Of a stretch of 64,000 bases of DNA, positions 51,487 through 60,173 are shown piece after piece; positions within the stretch are counted from its first letter, which is position 1, and each line of letters starts with the position of its first letter. The notes under the pieces are model-generated. The model did not search any database, was not told the DNA's origin, and was given only the letters and a program-made list of their open reading frames with translations. The stretch covers positions 1-64,000 of the forward strand of contig NZ_CAUVXL010000014.1 of the NCBI RefSeq assembly GCF_963555915.1, in the 5' to 3' direction. This DNA comes from Protofrankia sp963555915. GTDB lineage: Bacteria > Actinomycetota > Actinomycetes > Frankiales > Frankiaceae. A program made the position numbers and the translations under genes.

Positions 51487-52848
51487 CTACCTGGGCGGGA
51501 ACTGCGAGTTGGGGAGGGGATCAGCGAGGTTCGCGGTCGGGGCTGTGTCCATGAACCCGATCACCGCGCAGTTGATGTCGACCCCGACGGAACCGTAGGG
51601 GGCGGGCTGACCGGTGGCAGGGTCGACGCCGGTCAGCAGATCAGGCCGGCTGGCCGCCAGGTTGAACACCTGGACCTCGTCGATCTGCCGCTTGTTGAGG
51701 CCCTGCTGCACGGCCTTGTCGGTCCACAGGCCAAGCTGCGCGTCCCACAGCGGGCTGTAGGCCAGCGCGTGCCTGGGATCGGTCTCGGTCGGGAAGTCAC
51801 CGAACACGTTGAGCAGGTCACCGCCGTTGCGCAGGGCGTCGATCAGCGCGGTGTTACCCGCGCTGGCGTCCTCGGCGACATGCCCGTCCTTGGCGAGATG
51901 AACGAACCCCTGTGCCTGGCTGTTGTCGGCGCCGGTCTGGCCGTTGATGAACCCGAACAGCCGCTCGCGGGCGGAGCCGAGGAAGTCGTCGCCGCCGTTG
52001 TAGGCCGCCTTGTCCAGCGCGGGCACGTAGGTCGCACGCTCCAGTGCGGCGGTCAGGGGCTGGCCCGCGTCGGTGCTGATGTACACGATCGGCTTGCCGG
52101 CGTCGAAGCCCTTGACGAACAACATGTCGACGTAGGACTCCAGGTACTGGCCGGGCGGGGACGGAGGTGCGATGTGAATGCCCAGGACACGATCACCGGT
52201 GTCGGTGTGGTGGACGACGTCGAAGGGACCGTCGCCGGTCGCGACGATCGGCGCGCTGTAGACGACGTTCGACCCGGCGAGGCGAATGAACGGGCTGTAA
52301 CCTGGGCCGGCGACCGCGCCGGGCTGGAACTTGGCAAGCGGGAAACCATCCGGTCCGGGCTCGGCCACCCGGGTCGGGCTGAAATCGGGCGCGCCCTGGA
52401 AGTTGACAACGGCCTGCCCGAAACGGTTCTGCTGCGGCGTCGGCGCGTCGAGGGTCACCGTCTGGACGCATTCCTGGCAGCCGACGGCGAGATTGGTGAG
52501 CTTAGGCGCATAGTTCACCCCCAGGTCGCGTGCCAGGCCCTCGTCAGAGGCATCCAGGAGCGTGAACCACACCGTCGTGCCGTTCGCCTTCCCCTTGTAA
52601 AGGGGCAGGCGGACGCTTTCCTTGCTGAGATCGACCTGGAGCGCGCTCTCGAGCGTCAGGTGATCACGAGGCAGCAAACCGCGTAGCGGCCCCAGTCCCG
52701 CGGCCGCGCCCTTCGCCTGGTTCGCGCCGGCGAGCGCTTGACCACCTGTCACCCCCGTAGCTGCGATAATCATGAGCGTGGCAGCCGCGAGCGACCATCG
52801 TTTTGACGACCATCGTTTTGACGACCATCGTTTTGACAGCACAGCCAT
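51487..52848 (-). CDS. Secreted protein of unknown function with repeat-built signal peptide
   Basis: 453 residues from an ATG with AAGGAGAA upstream. The signal peptide n-region is SKRWSSKRWSSKRWS, coded by three perfect 15-bp repeats, followed by the hydrophobic LAAATLMIIAATGVTGG and an Ala-rich cleavage region. The mature part has two Cys (GCQECV), a motif ESYVDMLFVKGFDAGKPIVYISTDA and FGFINGQTGADNSQAQGFVHLAKDGH. The family is not recognised; probably an extracellular binding protein. Confidence 0.8.
   Translation of the reverse strand: MAVLSKRWSSKRWSSKRWSLAAATLMIIAATGVTGGQALAGANQAKGAAAGLGPLRGLLPRDHLTLESALQVDLSKESVRLPLYKGKANGTTVWFTLLDASDEGLARDLGVNYAPKLTNLAVGCQECVQTVTLDAPTPQQNRFGQAVVNFQGAPDFSPTRVAEPGPDGFPLAKFQPGAVAGPGYSPFIRLAGSNVVYSAPIVATGDGPFDVVHHTDTGDRVLGIHIAPPSPPGQYLESYVDMLFVKGFDAGKPIVYISTDAGQPLTAALERATYVPALDKAAYNGGDDFLGSARERLFGFINGQTGADNSQAQGFVHLAKDGHVAEDASAGNTALIDALRNGGDLLNVFGDFPTETDPRHALAYSPLWDAQLGLWTDKAVQQGLNKRQIDEVQVFNLAASRPDLLTGVDPATGQPAPYGSVGVDINCAVIGFMDTAPTANLADPLPNSQFPPR
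52792..52836 (-). repeat. 15-bp tandem repeat (3 copies) in a signal peptide
   Basis: Perfect copies of cgaccatcgttttga encode Ser-Lys-Arg-Trp-Ser steps in the n-region of the secreted protein. Confidence 0.95.
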
Positions 52849-53187
52849 GCCGTTCTCCTTCCATTCGGGCGGATTCCCACCCGTGTTCGTGAACCGATCG
52901 ACGTCGGGATCTCGTGAGTTTTCCGTCGTTGCAGCAACCTGGGATCAACAAGATTTCACCGAAACCCCGACCCCGCGACGATAGAAAGGCGTCGCTGGAT
53001 GCGTCAAGGTGAATGGCGAGCAGGGGAAACGCCGTAAGAATGCCGTAAGAATCTGACCTCGGACGCCTGCGACCGGAAATTCCGATGTAAGGGCACGATA
53101 ATTGACAAGGCCTGCCCAGCCGCAGAGCCTTTTTTGAATCTTGTGTTCGGACAGCGATCCGCGGCACAGGCGTCTGCCCTGCTACCC

Positions 53188-53225
53188 GGCGAGCCCGTCG
53201 ACCGTGGACGGTCGACGGGCTCGCC
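53188..53225. repeat. Perfect palindrome, 18-bp arms
   Basis: ggcgagcccgtcgaccgt and its exact reverse complement are separated by 2 bases. Both flanking genes read away from it, so it is not an obvious terminator. No T-run follows on either strand. Confidence 0.9.
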
Positions 53226-53341
53226 GCCGCGGTTCACGTCCTGGGTTCACGTCTTGCGCGACGCCGGCCTGATCTACCGCCGGAGACCCGAGGGCCGGCG
53301 CCGCCGTTGCCGGTAACCCCGGGGCGGCTGTTCTCGTGCCG

Positions 53342-53377
53342 GTCGCGGTACCAGTCGCGGTACCAGTCGTCGTACCA
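53342..53377. repeat. 12-bp imperfect tandem repeat (3 copies)
   Basis: Two copies of gtcgcggtacca and one variant gtcgtcgtacca, in intergenic DNA. Confidence 0.88.
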
Positions 53378-53500
53378 GCGGCAGTAGGTTCGGCCGACGA
53401 CTTCACGTCCGGACGTCCGGACGTCCGGCCGTCACGGACGGCTTCCGGTTGGCGCCCCCGCGGCGTAACGTGACATCCCATAGTTGATCTCGGCCTGAGA

Positions 53501-53530
53501 GTGGCACCAGGTGGCACCAGGTGGCACATG
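53501..53530. repeat. 10-bp tandem repeat upstream of an antitoxin gene
   Basis: Units gtggcaccag, gtggcaccag and gtggcacatg end 18 bases before the antitoxin ATG. The position would suit an operator, though the unit may equally be one of the window's simple repeats. Confidence 0.85.
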
Positions 53531-53548
53531 GCGGGTATCGTCGGCGGT

Positions 53549-53818
53549 ATGAGTTCTCAACCTGAGGTCACCCAGCGTGATCTGCGCAACAGGTCAAAAG
53601 AGATCATGGACGCAGTCCAGGGCGGCCAGGCGTTCACGGTCACCCGCGACGGACACCAGATCGGCGAGCTGATCCCGCTGCGGCAGCGTCGACGGTTCGT
53701 TCCGCGCAGCGAGTTCAGGGCGATGTCGCGCAGCGCCCCCGACATCTCCCTGGATACCTTCCGAGCCGACCAGAACGCCACGGCCGACCAGGAACCGGAC
53801 GACCCGTATGACCGGTGA
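53549..53818 (+). CDS. Phd/YefM-type antitoxin
   Basis: 89 residues from ATG 53549; earlier starts at 53501 and 53531 would begin within the repeat. The start EVTQRDLRNRSKEIMDAVQGGQAFTVTRDGHQIGELIPL is the Phd fold, and the acidic tail should wrap the toxin. It overlaps the PIN toxin gene by 11 bp. The ribosome binding site is weak. Confidence 0.88.
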   Translation: MSSQPEVTQRDLRNRSKEIMDAVQGGQAFTVTRDGHQIGELIPLRQRRRFVPRSEFRAMSRSAPDISLDTFRADQNATADQEPDDPYDR

Positions 53819-54266
53819 CCACGCCCACGGGCTACTCGACACGAACATCATGATCTTGCGCCGGTGGGTGGACCCCGACGAACTTCCCGCCGAAATGGCG
53901 ATCAGCGCTATCACCCTGGCGGAGCTCTCCGCGGGGCCGCACGAGGTGCGCAGGAACGAGGAGCAGGACAACTACGACGAGCACGCCGAACGCGCCCGGC
54001 GACTGGACGTGTTGCAGCGTGCCGAGAACGAGTTCGACCCCATTCCGTTCGACGTGGAAGCCGCGCGCATCTACGGCAGGGTCTGCGCGGCCGTGATCGG
54101 CGCCGGACGCAAGCCCAGACGACGGCTGGCCGACCTGATGATCGCCGCGATCGCAATAGCCGAGGACCTGCCGTTGTTCACGACCAACCCCGACGACTTC
54201 ACGGGACTGGACGGCCTCCTCACCGTCGTCCCCGTCACCCGGCCGGCAGTGCTCCACAGCCGGTGA
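53808..54266 (+). CDS. PIN-domain ribonuclease toxin (VapC-type)
   Basis: 152 residues from ATG 53808. PIN acidic residues are in LLDTNIMI (Asp11), AISAITLAELSAG, RRLADLMIAAIAIAED and FTTNPDDF. It is paired with a Phd-type antitoxin, a common mixed combination. It is a different subfamily from the VapC at 32746-33183. Confidence 0.92.
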   Translation: MTGDHAHGLLDTNIMILRRWVDPDELPAEMAISAITLAELSAGPHEVRRNEEQDNYDEHAERARRLDVLQRAENEFDPIPFDVEAARIYGRVCAAVIGAGRKPRRRLADLMIAAIAIAEDLPLFTTNPDDFTGLDGLLTVVPVTRPAVLHSR

Positions 54267-54724
54267 GCGCAGGCCGCTCGCAACCGACTCCTGGGAGCCT
54301 GATGCGGTCAGGCAAGCGGAACCTGCGGCGACCAATTTTCTGGTACCACGGTGGTGTCGGTGGCCGGGGAGCCGCTGAGTGTTTCCGTTCTGTTCGGCCC
54401 GTACTGCGCATCGGGTGTGGCCGTCTAGTTCGGTTGTCGAGGGCGCTTGCGGCGGGTGCCTCGAGATCGCCAGCCCGCCCGGTGCGCTTTCTCGGGGAGG
54501 CCCCGCCGAGCGCCCTGGCCATCTGGGCACGACCGCAGAATCCGTACGGGATCGGCATAGTCGATCGGCTACAGCCAACGCCGGACCGCCCTGGGATGGT
54601 GGACCTTGCCGATCACCGACTGGTTGCGGCGTCGACGCGATGCCTAGGCCGACGGCCTGACAGTACTCATCGACACCAGTAACCAGCCCGCTGTAGCAAC
54701 CCGCGGCTGAGTGATACTCATGCG
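54267..54724. other. Intergenic region, no gene seen
   Basis: 458 bases between the VapC gene and a convergent unknown gene. The open frames on both strands lack start signals and coding character. Confidence 0.5.
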
Positions 54725-55111
54725 TTACAGCCGATTCGAGGAGAGCAGCAGCTCGGTGAACAGCAGCTGGACGTGAAGGTCGATCTCCCTGCGGATCTCA
54801 CGAACCTCGGGAGTCGGTCTGCCTGAGGGATCGTCGATGGTCCATCGTCGAATGGAGCCGCCGAGGCGAAGGTGATGTCGGGTTATCGGCCGATCGTCAC
54901 GGCGGCTGATCGGCTCCGGATGTTCGGCCCATACCTCGGGCGGGATGACGGTCAGGTCGTGCGAGGCGGCTCGGCTGGCGGTGTAGTCGACCAGCCCCCG
55001 GTCGATGAGTCGCTGCCCCAACGCGACGACACCGTTCCGGAAGCCGAGCGCGTCGTGCACGTCAAGCTGCATGAGCGGGTTCTGGGAGAAGGTGGTCGCG
55101 GTAATGTCCAT
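54725..55111 (-). CDS. Hypothetical protein
   Basis: 128 residues from an ATG with GGAAGACC about 11 bases upstream. It is soluble, with DLTVIPPEVWAEHPEPISRRDDRPITRHHLRLGGSIRRWTIDDPSGR and a helical C-terminus (EIDLHVQLLFTELLLSS). The family is not recognised. It lies at the edge of a decayed stretch, so its status is less secure. Confidence 0.6.
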   Translation of the reverse strand: MDITATTFSQNPLMQLDVHDALGFRNGVVALGQRLIDRGLVDYTASRAASHDLTVIPPEVWAEHPEPISRRDDRPITRHHLRLGGSIRRWTIDDPSGRPTPEVREIRREIDLHVQLLFTELLLSSNRL

Positions 55112-55497
55112 CAGATCGGCGGTGGTCTTCCAGGATGCTGCCCGCTGACGATCAGCGCGAGCGACAAGGACGCCAGGCGGCGTTGCGCTTGTTCACCAGG
55201 CCCTCGGACCCGGGTGCGGGTCAACAGTGGGGAGATCCGTTCTTGGACGTCCTCAGCATGAGCATGGTGCGGGATGTGCCGAAGCTGAAGACCTTGGCGA
55301 TCGAGCGCGGGCTCACGGTGCAGCATTTTTGACCACCTGGATCGAGGAATCGCCGGGGACCTGATGGCCAGGAAGGCCCATCGGACGAACGGCGACATGC
55401 GGTGGTAGGCGCCCGGCGGATTGTTGCGACGCCCTGGCGTGTGGCAGACGCTGGATGGCCTCCACGATCCAGGCACGCTTCGTCCGGCTCTGGTGTT
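55112..55497. other. Degenerate region, possible gene remnants
   Basis: 386 bases. Plus-strand pieces such as MSMVRDVPKLKTLAIERGL and FDHLDRGIAGDLMARKAHRTNGDMRW look coding but are split by stops and frame changes. I cannot name the source gene. Confidence 0.4.
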
Positions 55498-56517
55498 TCA
55501 GTCGGCCGGGGCCGGGGCCGGGGTGGGGAGTGGCGGGTCGATGGTCATGCCGCCGTCGGGGGTGGTGAGGAGTGCGCGGACCGGCTCTGGCAGGGTTCCG
55601 AACATCTGGGTCCCGATCACCTGCAGGTGGTTGTAGATGCGGGTCTGGGTTGCAAGGAGGGTGCGGGTGTTCTCCGCCTTCCACACCCGTCGGATCTTGA
55701 ACGAGATCAGGACCGGGTAGCCGATGTAGAAGACGGGGATCAGGGCCACGACCAGGATGGGGAGCGGTATGGTCCAGCGGTCCGGGAGCAGTCGGCGGTC
55801 GTTGCCCAGTGCTTGGAGGTTGGTGAGGACCGTGCGCTGGCGTTCTTTCGCTGTGGTCAGCCAGTGCTGGCTCTCCTCGACATCGCGTAGCAGGCTCCAG
55901 GCGAAGGCCAGACGGATCGCCAGGAGCGCGTATTCGCTGTCGGCCAGGGATTTGTTCTTGGCGGCGAGGTACCTGTCGGAGGCTTTTTCGATGTTCCGCA
56001 TCGCGGCCTCGGCATCGCCGCGGGCCTCGAAGCGCAGGGCCTGGGCGAGTAGATCGTCGCCTGTCCGGGCGTCGCCGAGCCGTTCCGCCTCGGCGATCTT
56101 CAGAAGTCTCTTCAAATGGGCGCTCTGCTGATCGGAGACCATGAGAACGCCCAAGAGCAGTTGGGTGGCGCTGTCGGCGCCTGGGATCCCGATCACGCTG
56201 GCCCCGAAGACAAGACCCGACTGGGCCATGTTCAACCAGGGGTTGTCCACAGACAGGTCTTCGGTGACAGCAGTCCTACTCCCCTGGGGCAGACGCATCA
56301 GTTCCGTCGGCGAGACGTTACTGATCGATTGCCGCTGGGCTTTGCGGACCACCCAGCCGAGGAACCGATTGAACCGGATGACGACCGGACGCCCGAGGGT
56401 GCGGACAGCTGTTCCGGCCCCGCCTCCGACCCTGAGAACCAGTCTCCAGATCCAACGGACACATCTGGAGAGCCATCGGAGGCGCTCACTCAGGAACTGT
56501 CGGGCACGCGCGCGCAT
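55498..56517 (-). CDS. Membrane protein of unknown function
   Basis: 339 residues from ATG 56517 with GGAG 5 bases upstream; the frame is open to 56697 but that part overlaps a receiver remnant on the other strand. A basic N-terminus, a hydrophobic hairpin (SGLVFGASVIGIPGADSATQLLLGVLMV), a helical middle with Glu/Arg pairs (ALRFEARGDAEAAMRNIEKAS) and a strong membrane helix (IPLPILVVALIPVFYIGYPVLI) are visible. The tail is Pro-rich. Family unknown. Confidence 0.7.
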   Translation of the reverse strand: MRARARQFLSERLRWLSRCVRWIWRLVLRVGGGAGTAVRTLGRPVVIRFNRFLGWVVRKAQRQSISNVSPTELMRLPQGSRTAVTEDLSVDNPWLNMAQSGLVFGASVIGIPGADSATQLLLGVLMVSDQQSAHLKRLLKIAEAERLGDARTGDDLLAQALRFEARGDAEAAMRNIEKASDRYLAAKNKSLADSEYALLAIRLAFAWSLLRDVEESQHWLTTAKERQRTVLTNLQALGNDRRLLPDRWTIPLPILVVALIPVFYIGYPVLISFKIRRVWKAENTRTLLATQTRIYNHLQVIGTQMFGTLPEPVRALLTTPDGGMTIDPPLPTPAPAPAD

Positions 56518-56589
56518 GGAAACTCCGATCAGGGGGCGGGGAACGCTCTGGATCTTCCCGGCGATCTCTATTGAACACCGTCCCTCACG

Positions 56590-56690
56590 GGGATCACCGG
56601 CAGCGGAGTGGGATACCTCCTCAAGGACCGCGTCGGAGAGATCACCGAACTCACCGACGCCCTCGCCCTGGTCGCGACGGCTGTCAGGCG
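56590..56690 (+). pseudogene. Response-regulator receiver remnant
   Basis: A short frame reads GITGSGVGYLLKDRVGEITELTDALALVATA, the end of a NarL-type receiver domain (GYLLKDRV is diagnostic). Nothing of the rest of the gene is left. It runs out of frame into the next ribosome binding region. Confidence 0.6.
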
Positions 56691-56793
56691 AAGGCATCCG
56701 GATACAGAACCTCGGGGGCGGGTACGGGTCGGCTGGAGGCAGCCAACCGATCCGCGAGGCCCAGGGCCAAGCGACCGAGAAGGAGGGTCAACT

Positions 56794-57225
56794 ATGAAGG
56801 CGCTGTCTGAGCAGCTCAGCGAGTTTTCCGACCGAGCGAGGAAGGTCGATGACGTGGTGGGCGCGGCGCGGGAGAAGAACCGCGCGCGCCTGGAGGCAGA
56901 GCGAACCGCGCTGACGACCTCTGTCACAGCCGCCAAGACCAAGGCAACGGGCAAGGCCGAAGAGGCGAAGGCCGGCATGCAGCCACAGTGGGATGCGGTG
57001 CGCTCGTCGGTAGAGCAGCGGTTCGCCGAGGTGCGCGCAGATGCCGACAGGCGACGAAACGAGCGGGACGTCCGCAAGGCGCAGCACCATGCTGAGGTGG
57101 CTGAGCAGGACGCCGTCGACGCAATCGACCTAGCGCTCTCCGTCCTCGACGGGGCAGAGTACGCCATCGTCGACGCGGCCATCGCCCGCACCGACGCTGA
57201 CGACCTCGCTGCGAGCCGCCAGTAG
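56794..57225 (+). CDS. Coiled-coil protein of unknown function
   Basis: 143 residues from an ATG with GGAGGG 6 bases upstream. The open frame upstream to 56608 contains the receiver remnant and is not part of it. The sequence is almost entirely charged helix (Ala, Glu, Lys, Arg) with coiled-coil character, no membrane segment and no Cys. Similar proteins occur in actinomycetes without known function. Confidence 0.72.
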   Translation: MKALSEQLSEFSDRARKVDDVVGAAREKNRARLEAERTALTTSVTAAKTKATGKAEEAKAGMQPQWDAVRSSVEQRFAEVRADADRRRNERDVRKAQHHAEVAEQDAVDAIDLALSVLDGAEYAIVDAAIARTDADDLAASRQ

Positions 57226-57457
57226 GACTTTGAGATCGACCAGTGGCCGCGGGCCACAGCAGGGACACCGACCCCTTGCAGGAGCCTCCTTGGCCCGCGC
57301 CACCACGAATGCAGGCCGGCGCCCGGCCGGCTTTCGCAGGCCTGACTCGATGCCGACAGTTAGATCAATAACCCTGGGGTTGCGCCGTCTTCCTAAGACC
57401 GGGAGTCGTGGAGTGGGTTGGGTTCGTTGAGCCCGGGTGACTGCTCGGCGCTCATGG
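57226..57457. other. Intergenic region, no gene seen
   Basis: 232 bases of ordinary composition between the coiled-coil gene and the SDR remnant. No hairpin or repeat of note. Confidence 0.4.
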
Positions 57458-57890
57458 TCAGACGTGGTCCATAACGGACCAGTCTTCAGGGATCTGGATC
57501 GAGGTCCTGGCAAAGCTTCCTCCGTCGCACGAAGGAATCGTCACGCCCGACATGTACTGAGCTGCGTCGGAGGCGAGGAATGTTGCTACTGCGGCGTTGT
57601 CCCCGAGGGAGGGCGGCCGGTCGACCTTGAGCGGCCCGGGGAACATGGTCGACGCGTCCCATGGGTCACCACTCTTCGCGAGCGAGCTCTCCGCACGCGA
57701 CATGCCGACGACGGCGGCATCCGACGGAAGCGACAGGTTGGGTGACATACCGTGTGTGGGGGCGAGTGCGTTGACGCGAATACCATAGGTGCCCCAGTCG
57801 TAGGCCATCGAACGCACAAGCCCGACAGCCCCAGCCTTGCTCGCGCAGTACGAACCGAACCCTGGATAGGAGTTGAGCGCCCCCGCGGAA
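57458..57890 (-). pseudogene. Short-chain dehydrogenase (SDR) remnant, N-terminus lost
   Basis: The minus frame reads ALNSYPGFGSYCASKAGAVGLVRSMAYDWG ... GIRVNALAPTHG ... FLASDAAQYMSGVTIPSCDGG, the second half of an SDR with the catalytic YxxxK (YCASK) and typical C-terminus. The cofactor-binding half is missing. The break at about 57890 abuts a thiolase fragment on the opposite strand, so a deletion or inversion joined two truncated genes. Confidence 0.8.
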
Positions 57891-58200
57891 ATCGGATCGC
57901 AGCGACCTGACTCGCGCGGACGTCGACCTGCTCTACCCCTACGACGGATTCACCATCCTGTCGCTGCTCTGGCTCAAATCACTCGAGTTCTGCGGCGAAG
58001 GCGAGGCCGGCCCGTTCCTCGAGAAGTCCTGGAGCAGCGTCGAAAACCGGATCCGTATCGACGACCGGGTGCTCGTCAACACCCACGGGGGCAGCCTGTC
58101 CGAAGGTGGGACGCAGGGGGCCGGACACCTGCGCGAGGCGGTCCACCAGCTCCGCGGGTCCGCGGGCGAACGGCAGTCCACCGGAGCCGACGTCGCGCCC
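57890..58200 (+). pseudogene. Thiolase/SCP2-like C-terminal remnant
   Basis: The plus frame reads DVDLLYPYDGFTILSLLWLKSLEFCGEGEAGPF ... VNTHGGSLSEGGTQGAGHLREAVHQLRGSAGERQ, the C-terminal domain of a lipid-transfer/thiolase-like protein. The NTHGG...LSEG loop is diagnostic. The N-terminal half is absent. It runs without a start into the cupin remnant. Confidence 0.8.
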
Positions 58201-58673
58201 ACACCACGCCGCGTGATCATCGGGGTCGATGGGGAAGGTCGCTCGACGGTCTCGTCGGACAAACCGGCCAGCCTCTCGTTCGACGTCGGTCTTGCGACGA
58301 TGCACCAGCTCTGGCTCACCACCGAGATGCCCGCGGACGTCACCCACGATGGCTCGAAGAGAACCCGCCCGACGCACCCCTCAGTCAACCGGCAGCGGGC
58401 GGCTCGCTGTTCCAGCTCTGCATCTTCAAACCGCACACCGAGAGCCCCATGCACAAGACGGACACCATCGACTACGTCGTCGTGATGTCTGGAACGATCG
58501 ACCTGGACACCCAGGATGGGCGCACGGCCACCCTGTCCGAAGGCGACTGCCTCGTCCAACGCGCAACCCTCCACCGGTGGGCCAACCGTTCCGACGAGCT
58601 GTGCACAATAGCCGTCACCTGCATCAGCACGAGCGCGGACCCTGATGCCGATACCAACATCCAGCTCGGCTAG
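58200..58673 (+). pseudogene. Cupin-domain protein with a frameshift
   Basis: The first part (RRVIIGVDGEGRSTV ... LWLTTEMPADVTHDGS) is in one frame; the second (EENPPDAPL ... LFQLCIFKPHTESPMHKTDTIDYVVVMSGTIDL ... LVQRATLHRWANRS) is in another. The shift falls near 58350. The cupin metal-binding region is otherwise intact. It continues from the thiolase remnant with no separate start. It probably belonged to the same catabolic cluster as the SDR and thiolase. Confidence 0.78.
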
Positions 58674-59000
58674 GTTTGCCGACCCAACCCGACGCCGTCG
58701 CCGGGCCGCGAACGGGATCGCCTTACGCCCGGCGCGGATGGTGCGCCCGGGCGCATGCGTAGGGGCGTATTCGCGTCGTTCGGCTACGCCGGGGGTCAGC
58801 GCTGCGTCGCAGGGCCTTCAACACATCCTGCGCAACAGGGAGGACGTCTCCGACGAGGCACGGGATGCGCTGCGGTGGGTCGCCGCATCTCGCAGCGCCG
58901 AGGACACGGACGGTAGGTCATTGCGGTCACCGGAGCGGCACTTCCCACCTACGGCCGTCACCCGCGGGGGATCCTGTACCCGGCTGGGATCCCCCGGAGG

Positions 59001-59040
59001 GTCGCTGGTCGCTGGTCGCTGGTCGCTGGTCGCTGGTCGC
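59001..59040. repeat. 7-bp tandem repeat (about 5.7 copies)
   Basis: The unit gtcgctg is repeated perfectly in non-coding DNA. It is one of the few repeats here with a unit not divisible by three. Confidence 0.95.
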
Positions 59041-59178
59041 GGACAGGGTCAGTCCCGGGTCTGGGTATCGGTGGTGTCGAGTCGCCCACAAAACCGGTGA
59101 CGCCGGGAACTTGGGCACGTATTCGACACGATCACCCACCGGGGGCCGGTGACGGTCGGATGTGGCCGGACAGACGAA

Positions 59179-59219
59179 GAGGGCTCCCTGACCAGGTTTG
59201 CCCGGTTCAGGGGGCCCTC
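59179..59219 (-). terminator. Terminator hairpin downstream of tRNA-Glu
   Basis: On the minus strand the transcript forms gagggc / gccctc arms with an inner ccctga / tcaggg stem, ending in a short T-rich stretch (tcttcgtct). It lies about 15 bases past the tRNA CCA end. Confidence 0.75.
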
Positions 59220-59236
59220 TGCAGGTCTTGGGGTGG

Positions 59237-59309
59237 TGCCCCCAACGGGATTCGAACCCGTGCTACCGCCTTGAAAGGGCGATGTCCTAGGCCGCTAGAC
59301 GATGGGGGC
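59237..59309 (-). tRNA. tRNA-Glu (UUC)
   Basis: 73 bases from gcccccatcgtctagc to the discriminator A. The acceptor stem gccccca/tgggggc, D arm with ctagcggcctagg, anticodon loop cttTTCaag and T arm gggttcgaatccc are all intact. The CCA end is encoded at 59234-59236. tRNA genes are frequent integration sites; the decayed genes to its left lie on its 3' side. Confidence 0.97.
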
Positions 59310-59450
59310 GGGCGACGACGACCAGGCTTGATCTACAACTTACCCAGAACGTCTACCGTTGGGACCACTGCAAGCATAGAGGTGACGGGCCGCCGGCGAC
59401 AAACGGGTTCCAGATCGCTTGGGCACCTCCCTCACGTGGCCCGGCGGCCC

Positions 59451-60173
59451 TCAGGCGTCGGCCAGCGCCGGCAGCGGGTTCGCCCAGCGGTAGCGGGAGA
59501 GGAAGAAGGCCCGTACCCGACGTCCGCCGATGGCCAGGTTGTGTGCGATCGGGACCGGTCCGGTCGGGTACGCCACGTCGAACGACAGCGTCACGTCGTC
59601 GGCGTGCTCCACGGGTGTGTTCGGATCGTAGACCCGGAGCGTGACCGCGGTTCGTCGCTGTTCGTAGGCGTATGCCAGGAGCTGATGGCTGGACCCAAGC
59701 TGGAACGGATCGTAGGAGCGCAGCGTGATGACACCGAGCGGGGCCAGGACGCCGCGGTCGAGGTCGAGCCGAACCCGCGGCCACTCGTTCACGACCGTGA
59801 TGCGCCCGGAACCGCGCAGGGTCAGCGAGGACCGGGTCGTGTCCGCATCCGGAGTGGCCATGAGCTGGTAGTAGCGCGCGACGCCACGCGGGATGTCGAA
59901 GCTGTCGAACAGCCGGCGGACGATGTAGCGGTACAGCGGTGAGTCCGGCGCAGGTGGTTCCTTCAACACCGGTGGAGTCAGCTTCGCCTCGAAAAGATCA
60001 CGCGTCGTGTAGATCATGCCACCGCACAAACCGCGACTGGCGTCACCGATCGGTACCGGCCCGACACCTGGAAGATTAATCTTCAGCACGGGCTGCTTTG
60101 GAAAATCGTTGGTGAAGGGCAGCCCGTTACTGCTCGGGCGGAACCCCTCCACCGCGGCATGGGCGTCGACCAT
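59451..60173 (-). CDS. Conserved protein of unknown function
   Basis: 240 residues from ATG 60173 with GGGAAGGGAGA upstream; the frame to 60272 is not supported. It starts VDAHAAVEGFRPSSNGLPFTNDFP and has a striking INLPGVGPVPIGDASRGLCGGMIYTTRDLFEA motif with a Cys in GLCGGM, reminiscent of papain-type nucleophile contexts but unproven. The C-terminal half is strand-rich (LTLRGSGRITVVNEWPRVRLDL ... ITLRSYDPFQLGSSHQLLAYAY). The same layout occurs in actinomycete unknowns. Confidence 0.75.
   Translation of the reverse strand: MVDAHAAVEGFRPSSNGLPFTNDFPKQPVLKINLPGVGPVPIGDASRGLCGGMIYTTRDLFEAKLTPPVLKEPPAPDSPLYRYIVRRLFDSFDIPRGVARYYQLMATPDADTTRSSLTLRGSGRITVVNEWPRVRLDLDRGVLAPLGVITLRSYDPFQLGSSHQLLAYAYEQRRTAVTLRVYDPNTPVEHADDVTLSFDVAYPTGPVPIAHNLAIGGRRVRAFFLSRYRWANPLPALADA

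Larger units (their letters stand above)
52849..53548. other. 700-bp intergenic region with palindrome and repeats
   Basis: It separates two divergent genes. It holds a perfect 18-bp-arm palindrome (53188-53225), 12-bp repeats (53342-53377) and 10-bp repeats (53501-53530). A plus-strand frame near 53240-53318 (WVHVLRDAGLIYRRRPEGRR) resembles the wing of an ArsR-type regulator and may be a remnant. No intact gene is supported. Confidence 0.5.
58674..59233. other. Intergenic region with 7-bp repeats and terminator
   Basis: 560 bases. It has a coding-like scrap (LQHILRNREDVSDEARDALRWVAASR, near 58815-58900), a 7-bp tandem repeat (59001-59040) and the tRNA terminator (59179-59219). No intact gene. 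Confidence 0.45.
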
